The position numbers were made by a program, and so were the translations under genes. The notes under the pieces are model-generated. The model was not told where the DNA came from. It made no database searches and saw only the letters and a program-made list of their open reading frames with translations. Shown here in pieces: positions 6,789 to 11,774 of a DNA stretch of 11,774 bases. This DNA comes from Xanthobacteraceae bacterium. Lineage in GTDB: Bacteria; Pseudomonadota; Alphaproteobacteria; Rhizobiales; Xanthobacteraceae. Each line of letters starts with the position of its first letter. Within the stretch, counting starts at the first letter, position 1. The stretch spans positions 1-11,774 of the forward strand of contig JASHYD010000144.1 of the NCBI GenBank assembly GCA_030043175.1. Direction: 5' to 3'.

Positions 6789-6931
6789 GTCGACAAGGGC
6801 CAGCACGATCACATCGTCAGCTTCTGCGGCAACGGCGTTAAGAAGATTTCCCCGACCGCGTTCGAGACGCGGGCAAGCGACTTCACGCCAACCCGTGACC
6901 TGAGCATCCTCATCGTGGGGTCGCAGATAAG
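6789..6931 (+). pseudogene. Stranded 3' fragment of the DUF4424-like gene
   Basis: The translation VDKGQHDHIVSFCGNGVKKI and onward repeats the last 45 or so residues of the upstream gene. Pro, Arg, Asp and Met of the intact copy are replaced by His, His, Asn and Thr, and one extra base (GTGGGG-TCG) shifts the frame just before the stop. It has no start codon or ribosome-binding site of its own and is a product of the duplication. Confidence 0.85.
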
Positions 6932-7068
6932 GTCGACCCCCGCACCCCGTCGATTCAGGTTGAGCCGCCGGTCCGAGCGGCTCGCAGCAACGGTTTCATG
7001 CTGATTGGCGACCCTTGTGGCCGCGCTGTCGCGGCGAACGAGGCCGTGCCAACTGGGCGACCGTCGCG

Positions 7069-7094
7069 GCCCGTGCGGCCACCAATGCACGGGC
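7069..7094. terminator. Convergent-spacer stem-loop, copy B
   Basis: The same 8-bp stem and 10-base loop as at 6692-6717, unchanged between the copies. On the minus strand it begins 11 bases after the caspase stop codon, the usual place for a terminator, though without a U tract. Confidence 0.45.
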
Positions 7095-7105
7095 ACGCCT
7101 TACGT

Positions 7106-8926
7106 TCAGAAGCCAGCCCCGAGGGTACGTCCTGAAGAAATATTGGTCGCGGGCTCGGCGGGTTTGGCTGGCTTTTCGGCGACTGCCGGTCGTGTCACTT
7201 CTTTGCTACGGTATGGGCGGCTCGCCACCGGAGGCGCCGGCTTGCGTTCGGGCGGGCAGACGTCCTTGCGCAGTTGCTTAAGCTCGTCAACGAACTCGTC
7301 GGTGATGTCGACCTCGACGATGGGCTTGCCGATGTGCTTCCAAAAGGACTTTACGGCATTGCGGGTTGCGTCATTGAGTTGCCCGTCGGGCCTACCGTTG
7401 AAGCAACCAAGGCGGGTGAGTTCGCTCTGGGCTTGGCGAATCTGCTCCGGGTGATTTGTCTTTGCGACCGGCGGCTCGGCAACCGCGCCAGGCGGCGTCG
7501 TCACGGGAGGCGGCATATTCTCCGCCGGGGCGGCAGGGAGAGCGGCAAGCGCCGCTGTGATCATTGGCTGGAGGGCCTTGCAGCCCGCTTCAATCTCGAA
7601 CTTCGCTAATTGTTCGCGCGCCGCAGCGCCAGCGGCCTCAAGCTCTTTTAATTTCGCTTCCTCGTTGCTGCAGTTCTCTTCGATGCGCTGGCGCTCCAGA
7701 TCGGCCTGCTGCTGTTGACGCAAAGCTTCTTGACGCTTCTGTTCTTCACGCTGCTGCACGGCGTCGGCGCGCTTCTGGTCTTCCTGCTGCTGGCGCAGGG
7801 CCTCCTGGCGCTTCTGGTCTTCCTGCTGCTGGCGCAGGGCTTCCTGGCGCTTCTGGTCTTCCTCTTTTCGTTTCTGCGCCGCCAGTTGCTCGTCCCGCAG
7901 ACGCTCTTCCGCCTCGCGCCGCAACTTCTCTGCCTCGCGAGCCCGGCGAGTGTCCTCTTCACGTTCGCGGGCAAGGCGCTCCAGCAGTTCGAGCCGGTTG
8001 CGCGCGATGATGGCGTAAGGCGACGAGGGAAACTTGTTTACGAAATCGCGCAACGCCGCCACGTCGTCCTGGCCCTTGATGCGGTCCCAGACGATGCGAT
8101 CGTTTTGGTTGAGGTAATATTCTGATAGCAGGGAGATAGTGGTCTCTGGTCGCTGGCGTCCGCCAGTCTGGGCGTTGACGTCGGCGGCAACGCGGCGGAA
8201 CATCATCTCGATTTCAAGGCCCGGCTCCTGGAGACGCCGCAGCAGAGCCGACGTAAACGGGCTGTTGCGACCTTGTCCGTCCTGAGCGACCTCATCGGCG
8301 GCGGTCGCGTAGGCCACCACCATCCCCTGGGCCTTGTCGATACGTGCAAGGCCGCGGGTGGTGGCCATCGACCTCGCGGCGCCCGCGACGGCTTTCTGCA
8401 GGCGATCGGCCAGCGGATTATTCCGGCAGGCGTCAAGAATCATGATCTTGACGCCGTTGGCGCGGTCGAGCGCAGCGGTCACGTCCTGGAGGCCGACCGT
8501 CTGGTAACGCACACTGATATCGTCCTCCAACTCGGCGTCGGTCGGCATCAGGTAATTGCGGCCCTGGAACTGCATGGCGTGGCCAGCATAGAAGAATAGG
8601 GCGGAGTCGGCGTCCGTCGCCCGCCGTGCGAAATCAGCGAGCGCAAGATCCATGTCGCGTTTCGAGGCGTCGACCGCGGTTTTCACCTCGAAGCCGAGGC
8701 TCTTGAGAGCCGTTGCGATGTCCTCAGCGTCGTTGCGCGGGTTGGCCAACGAGATATTTCCGGACTTGTAATTGGCATTTCCCACCACAAGCGCGACGCG
8801 GCGCTCCGCCCAGGCATCAACGCTTGCGCCAACCACCACAAAGGCAACGGTGGCGGCCGTGGCGACCAGCGAAAGCAGCTTGTTCATGATGGCCCGCTGG
8901 AGGCGACGAGAAAATGACTCTCTCAA
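7106..8926 (-). CDS. Exported caspase-like (C14 family) protein with coiled coil and peptidoglycan-binding-like domain
   Basis: Numbered from the TTG at 8926, the 606-residue product has an N-terminal signal sequence (hydrophobic core about 17-37, AWA before ERR), so it is likely periplasmic. A caspase-like p20 domain follows (about 43-250) with the catalytic dyad intact: His116 in YAGH and Cys167 in DACRNNP, the usual bacterial metacaspase-like signatures. A charged coiled coil (about 310-445) contains four 13-residue repeats of the type EDQKRQEALRQQQ. After a Pro/Ala linker, residues about 495-533 (QAQSELTRLGCFNGRPDGQL) resemble a PG_binding_1 domain. The chosen TTG is preceded by GGAGGAGG with 6 bases between. 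ATG 8887 (593 residues) is an alternative with no visible Shine-Dalgarno. Target is unknown. The location beside a Ser/Thr kinase and phosphatase suggests envelope signalling. The 3' end lies in a tandem duplication. Confidence 0.88.
   Translation of the reverse strand: MRESFSRRLQRAIMNKLLSLVATAATVAFVVVGASVDAWAERRVALVVGNANYKSGNISLANPRNDAEDIATALKSLGFEVKTAVDASKRDMDLALADFARRATDADSALFFYAGHAMQFQGRNYLMPTDAELEDDISVRYQTVGLQDVTAALDRANGVKIMILDACRNNPLADRLQKAVAGAARSMATTRGLARIDKAQGMVVAYATAADEVAQDGQGRNSPFTSALLRRLQEPGLEIEMMFRRVAADVNAQTGGRQRPETTISLLSEYYLNQNDRIVWDRIKGQDDVAALRDFVNKFPSSPYAIIARNRLELLERLAREREEDTRRAREAEKLRREAEERLRDEQLAAQKRKEEDQKRQEALRQQQEDQKRQEALRQQQEDQKRADAVQQREEQKRQEALRQQQQADLERQRIEENCSNEEAKLKELEAAGAAAREQLAKFEIEAGCKALQPMITAALAALPAAPAENMPPPVTTPPGAVAEPPVAKTNHPEQIRQAQSELTRLGCFNGRPDGQLNDATRNAVKSFWKHIGKPIVEVDITDEFVDELKQLRKDVCPPERKPAPPVASRPYRSKEVTRPAVAEKPAKPAEPATNISSGRTLGAGF
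7709..7861 (-). repeat. In-gene tandem repeat, 39-bp units (13 residues)
   Basis: Within the coiled coil the DNA repeats with a 39-bp period (for example CTTCTGGTCTTCC at 7772, 7811 and 7850). Two central units are almost identical; flanking ones have diverged, and one unit is a codon shorter. Near-identical units suggest recent slippage or unequal recombination, so length may vary between strains. Confidence 0.8.
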
Positions 8927-8932
8927 AAGGCA

Positions 8933-8940
8933 CCTCCTCC
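8933..8940 (-). promoter_or_regulatory. Strong Shine-Dalgarno deciding the caspase start
   Basis: Minus-strand GGAGGAGG lies 6 bases before the in-frame TTG at 8926 and 45 or more bases before the first ATG (8887). No other start codon follows at a suitable distance, which favours the TTG. Confidence 0.5.
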
Positions 8941-8947
8941 ACGACCG

Positions 8948-8976
8948 ATAATATCTCGAAATCACCACAAACGCAA
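8948..8976 (-). promoter_or_regulatory. Candidate promoter of the caspase gene
   Basis: TTGCGT (8971-8976) and TATTAT (8948-8953) are separated by 17 bases on the minus strand; the -10 matches five of six positions and the -35 three. Transcription would begin near 8941, right at the Shine-Dalgarno, giving a leader of only about 15 bases before the TTG. This would uncouple the caspase gene from the kinase gene 297 bp upstream. That spacer (8927-9223) shows no gene. Confidence 0.4.
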
Positions 8977-9223
8977 CAAAACTGCGAACATTCCCCACTT
9001 GGCCAGCCGCATGGCCGCTGCCACGGGACACGAGCGTAAAAGTCGCCGCCAGGGTCGCGTTGCGCATTTGTGTGTCGCTCCGGTCCGCGGCCCCTCCGCG
9101 TGCGGCGGGTGGGCTTCATCAAGGACGAAGGGTCCCGTCGAATTGGTTAGCGCGGGGACGGCCCTGGTTCAAACGGCGCAGCGGGAAAGTTTAGCCTGGA
9201 GCAGTGCCTGCCAGAGGGGCAAG

Positions 9224-11014
9224 CTATTTCGCCCGGCCCTTCTCAAGGAGGAAATACTTCGCGCTGACGTTGAGCGCTAGGCCGCCCTGCGATGCTTCGG
9301 CGAGGACCTGGGGAAAGACCTGGTCGGCGCGCAGTCCATTGGGCGGTAAACTCAGTGCTTTCAACGGCTTTGACGATGCGATGGCGAACACCAGTTGCGG
9401 CCCGGGTGGTCCAGGGGTCTTGTCTAACTTGATGGAGAAGGTCATGGTGCGGCTGGCCGCTCTAAGATGCTCGGTGGCGTTAAGGACGTATCCATCGTCG
9501 GTGATCAGCAAGAGTTCGACATGTCGGTCGCCAAACTCGGCGACGGAGCCCGTCAGCACCGCGGGGTCCTGGTTCAGTCCCGCCCTGTCAATGTCGAGCC
9601 GGGGCGCCGTACCGGGTTGATTCCTAGTTCGAAAGAGAAAATTCACCGCGGGGCACTGCTCCGCCGTGACCTGGTGCAGGCCGATGGCGGCCTCGAAATT
9701 AAACTGGCGCTGGAATTCGTAGCTGAGAACGTCGAAGGGCGCGACAGAGCTGCCCAAGCCGTCAACGTCGCGGCTCCTCGGGTTGTCGCTTAGCCGTTCA
9801 GGTGTAATGAAAAAGCAATCGCCGCCGTCGTAGGCAGTGAGGAACTCGGTCGTGCGTTCCAGATGAGCAGGCGGGATTTCCGTTTTGCGTCCGTCATCGG
9901 TTTTGCCTGCGTCGTCGGTCGGCTTGCCGTTGGACGGGTCGAGGCCTGGGGGTGGGGGCGGCGTCGCAACGGGTGGCAAGATCAAATCTTTAGCGAAATA
10001 AAACCCGACGCTTCCCACACCCAGGAACAGCGCTAATGCGACAGCAATCTTTGTCAGCTGCCGGTCGCGCGCTGCTGCCGGCGCCGCTCGCCTGTCCGCT
10101 TGTCCGCGCTCGCGCGCCGCGGCGCGGCCGGCCGTGGCCCGCGCTTGAGGCTCCAGCCGCCATGCCGCCACGGCGGCCATCGACTCGGGCCGATCCACCG
10201 GGTTCGGCTGCAGCATCCTTTCGAGGAGCGGGCGGAAACGTGGCTCGAGCTCCCGCAGATTCGGTATGACGCGCCGCTTTTCCACAACTTCGAGCGGGCT
10301 ACCCCCCATGTTGATTGGCCGTCCAAGAAGACACTGCGCCAACACCAGCCCAAGACTGTAGATGTCCGACTTTGCGGTAACGTCGCCGCCGAACAGGCCG
10401 AGTTGCTCCGGCGAAACGTAGTTGTATTTGCCAGCGAATCCGCTGCCGATGATGGTGGCGTCGCCGACGCGGGTCGATCGCGCAATGCCGAAATCGATGA
10501 TCTTGGCTTTGGCCAGATCGCCGGCGGGAATGAGCACGTTGTCGGGGGAGAGATCACGGTGCACGATCCCGTGCTGGTGGGCGGCATTGAGGCCCGCGGC
10601 GAGACGCTCCTTAAGCACGCAGACCGCCTCCAAGCCGAGCGGCCCGCGCTGCAACAGCTCGGACAGCGGCTGCCCGTCCACGAATTCCATGGCGAGATAA
10701 TGCCGCCCCGTCCCCGGATCATGCGAGAATATGTAGTAGCGCACGATCGCTTCGTGGTGGATGTAATGTAGCGCCGAGGCTTCCTTTCGAAACAGCGCCA
10801 GCGCCGTCGCGTTGTCACCGAGGTCGGTGCGCATCACTTTGATGGCGACCGGATCGCCGGTTTCGATCGCGTGGCCGCGATAGATTTCGCCCATGCCGCC
10901 GGATGCGATGCGCCCCTCGATCTCGTAGATGCCGTTCAGGCGCGTGCCAGGCGCGAGGCCCAAGGTCTCGGCGATATAGAGGCGCGTCGGTTCGGCGGAA
11001 TAGCTGTCCGACAT
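9224..11014 (-). CDS. Transmembrane Hanks-type serine/threonine protein kinase
   Basis: A 596-residue kinase with a complete N-terminal catalytic domain: glycine loop GRIASGGMGEIYRG (34-47), Lys59 in VAIK, Glu78, catalytic HRDLSPDN (152-159, Asp154), DFG (174-176), SPEQ (201-204) and SDIYSLG (216-222). It should be active. A basic Ala/Arg linker (290-319) leads to one membrane helix (about 320-340), then a Pro-rich stretch and a C-terminal domain of about 210 residues, presumably periplasmic, with two cysteines (400, 454) and no PASTA repeats. I do not recognise this domain. The ATG at 11014 follows GGGAG and lies 6 bases after the PP2C stop, so both genes are one transcription unit and probably opposing enzymes. 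Such pairs (PpkA/PppA type) occur in type VI secretion loci, but here that is only inference. Confidence 0.93.
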   Translation of the reverse strand: MSDSYSAEPTRLYIAETLGLAPGTRLNGIYEIEGRIASGGMGEIYRGHAIETGDPVAIKVMRTDLGDNATALALFRKEASALHYIHHEAIVRYYIFSHDPGTGRHYLAMEFVDGQPLSELLQRGPLGLEAVCVLKERLAAGLNAAHQHGIVHRDLSPDNVLIPAGDLAKAKIIDFGIARSTRVGDATIIGSGFAGKYNYVSPEQLGLFGGDVTAKSDIYSLGLVLAQCLLGRPINMGGSPLEVVEKRRVIPNLRELEPRFRPLLERMLQPNPVDRPESMAAVAAWRLEPQARATAGRAAARERGQADRRAAPAAARDRQLTKIAVALALFLGVGSVGFYFAKDLILPPVATPPPPPGLDPSNGKPTDDAGKTDDGRKTEIPPAHLERTTEFLTAYDGGDCFFITPERLSDNPRSRDVDGLGSSVAPFDVLSYEFQRQFNFEAAIGLHQVTAEQCPAVNFLFRTRNQPGTAPRLDIDRAGLNQDPAVLTGSVAEFGDRHVELLLITDDGYVLNATEHLRAASRTMTFSIKLDKTPGPPGPQLVFAIASSKPLKALSLPPNGLRADQVFPQVLAEASQGGLALNVSAKYFLLEKGRAK

Positions 11015-11020
11015 CGGCGA

Positions 11021-11774
11021 CTACTCCCAGATGTGGCGGCTTGCCCTCGGCCTACCCGGCGGCTCCCGCCAAAGCCTTCCCTCACGAGCGGGGGAGGGGA
11101 GGGTAGGGTCGGCGGACAGCCAGGGAGGGCGCGTGGTCGCCGCGGCGGGATCGAAACGGACCGCCACCACGGTAACATTGTCGACCGCTCCGCGATCGAG
11201 CGTCAGGTCAACCAGGAGATCGCACCCTTTTTGAGGGGAGTTTTCGCCTGCCAGCGTCAGGATCTCCTTGTCCTCGACATGGGCCGTGAGGCCGTCACTG
11301 CAGATAACGAAGGTATCTCCAGGCTCCAAGCAGCCGCCTTTGATCTCGAGCTCCGGATCGTCGCTGACCCCGATCGCCCGCGTGATGACGTTGCGATGGG
11401 GCCAGGTGCGCGCCTCCTCGGCGGTAAGCCGGCCCTCGGAAACAAGCTGCTGCACTTCCGTATGATCGACCGATATTTGCTCGATCCGATGCTGGCGAAG
11501 TCGGTAGATCCGGCTGTCGCCTGACCACACGCAGGCGTAGTCGCCGTCGAAAATAAGCAAAACTGCAACGGTGGTGCCAATGAGCGCGCCGCGTTCTTCG
11601 CCGAGTTGTTTGAGACGGCTGTTCGCGCGGATGATGTGCTGCTCGCAGTTTGCCAATAATTCGGCCGCCGTCGCCGGAGCTGCGACCGCAGCGAGTTCCT
11701 CAACGAGGATGCGGCTCGCGATTTCGCCAGCCGCATGGCCGCCCATGCCGTCGGCTACAGCCCATAAGCCGAGC
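11021..11774 (-). CDS. PP2C-family serine/threonine phosphatase, N-terminus outside window
   Basis: A metal-dependent (PPM/PP2C) protein phosphatase open to the window edge. The first residues visible are LGLWAVADGMGGHAAGE, the signature metal-binding motif, so only some 30-40 residues are missing. Further motifs are GTTVAVLLI, WSGDSRIYRLR, VICSDGLT and DNVTVVAVRF, in family order, so an active enzyme of the small bacterial single-domain type is expected. It should remove phosphates placed by the kinase encoded 6 bp downstream. After DNVTVV, where such proteins usually end, about 45 residues (from FDPAAATT) follow; they are encoded by a palindromic REP-like element and look non-functional. 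The stop is TAG at 11023-11021. Confidence 0.93.
   Translation of the reverse strand, partial: LGLWAVADGMGGHAAGEIASRILVEELAAVAAPATAAELLANCEQHIIRANSRLKQLGEERGALIGTTVAVLLIFDGDYACVWSGDSRIYRLRQHRIEQISVDHTEVQQLVSEGRLTAEEARTWPHRNVITRAIGVSDDPELEIKGGCLEPGDTFVICSDGLTAHVEDKEILTLAGENSPQKGCDLLVDLTLDRGAVDNVTVVAVRFDPAAATTRPPWLSADPTLPSPAREGRLWREPPGRPRASRHIWE
11052..11106. repeat. REP-like inverted repeat inside the phosphatase 3' end
   Basis: CTACCC (11052-11057) pairs with GGGTAG (11101-11106), and inside it CTTCCCTC (11076-11083) pairs with GAGGGGAG (11094-11101) with one mismatch. The minus-strand translation TLPSPAREGRLWREP is typical of the GC-rich palindromic repeats found between genes in many alphaproteobacteria. 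Its composition resembles the hairpin at 5428-5468. Confidence 0.5.

Larger units (their letters stand above)
6789..7151. repeat. Tandem direct repeat, copy B
   Basis: Second copy, starting at GTCGAC (6789) and running into the real 3' end of the caspase gene (stop at 7106-7108). The boundary between the copies (6775-6788) contains GGCTCGGCG, which also follows the repeat inside the caspase gene at 7152-7159, so the duplicated unit originally reached a few bases further into that gene. Confidence 0.9.

Noticed and set aside
6347..6796. 149-codon minus-strand frame across the DUF4424-like gene end
   Set aside because: It is mostly antisense to the DUF4424-like gene; the remainder is duplicated spacer with no recognisable protein.
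6774..7004. 76-codon plus-strand frame as an independent small gene
   Set aside because: It is the displaced 3' end of the DUF4424-like gene created by the tandem duplication, without a ribosome-binding site.
9138..9178. tRNA-like words (TTGGTTAGCGC and GGTTCAAA)
   Set aside because: The words are too close together, and no acceptor or anticodon stem can be formed; taken as coincidence.
10100..10771. 223-codon plus-strand open frame
   Set aside because: It is antisense to the kinase catalytic domain, whose motifs are all intact on the other strand.

Overview
The window looks like a chromosomal segment from a GC-rich alphaproteobacterium of the order Hyphomicrobiales (Rhizobiales), probably near Bradyrhizobium, Rhodopseudomonas or Xanthobacteraceae. 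The basis is GC-rich third codon positions, the gene order radA-cvpA-purF-SDR, an alphaproteobacterial type of PurF, a DUF4424-like exported protein, and a periplasmic caspase-like protein with a peptidoglycan-binding-like domain. The genus is an inference.

Left part (1-5112): the last 42 codons of der (EngA GTPase) run in on the plus strand and converge on a minus-strand housekeeping block, radA - cvpA - purF - SDR. purF and the SDR gene overlap by four bases (TTGA), so they are probably translationally coupled. The spacer between der and SDR (130-463) has no gene but is rich in dyad symmetries, one of them a 54-bp hairpin. The spacer upstream of purF holds a perfect 16-bp palindrome and repeated GCAAC/GTTGC motifs.

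Middle (5113-7105): a 419-bp divergent spacer separates radA from a plus-strand gene for an exported DUF4424-like protein. Its 3' end lies in a tandem direct duplication (about 6405-6774 and 6789-7151). The duplicated unit spans the end of the DUF4424-like gene, the convergent spacer with a hairpin, and the last codons of the caspase gene. The second copy therefore carries a stranded 3' fragment of the DUF4424-like gene, and the first copy a stranded 3' fragment of the caspase gene.

Right part (7106-11774): three minus-strand genes form a signalling block. In transcription order they are a PP2C-type Ser/Thr phosphatase (N-terminus beyond the window edge), a transmembrane Hanks-type Ser/Thr kinase starting 6 bp after it, and, after about 300 bp with its own candidate promoter, an exported caspase-like (C14) protein with an intact His/Cys dyad, a 13-residue-repeat coiled coil and a C-terminal peptidoglycan-binding-like domain. 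Kinase/phosphatase pairs of this kind often accompany type VI secretion loci or envelope-stress signalling. No secretion gene lies inside the window, so that link is inference. The phosphatase C-terminus appears to be encoded by a REP-like inverted-repeat element.

Most plausible candidates for something undescribed are the PP2C-kinase-caspase cassette and the tandem duplication over the convergent gene ends. The rest is ordinary housekeeping DNA.
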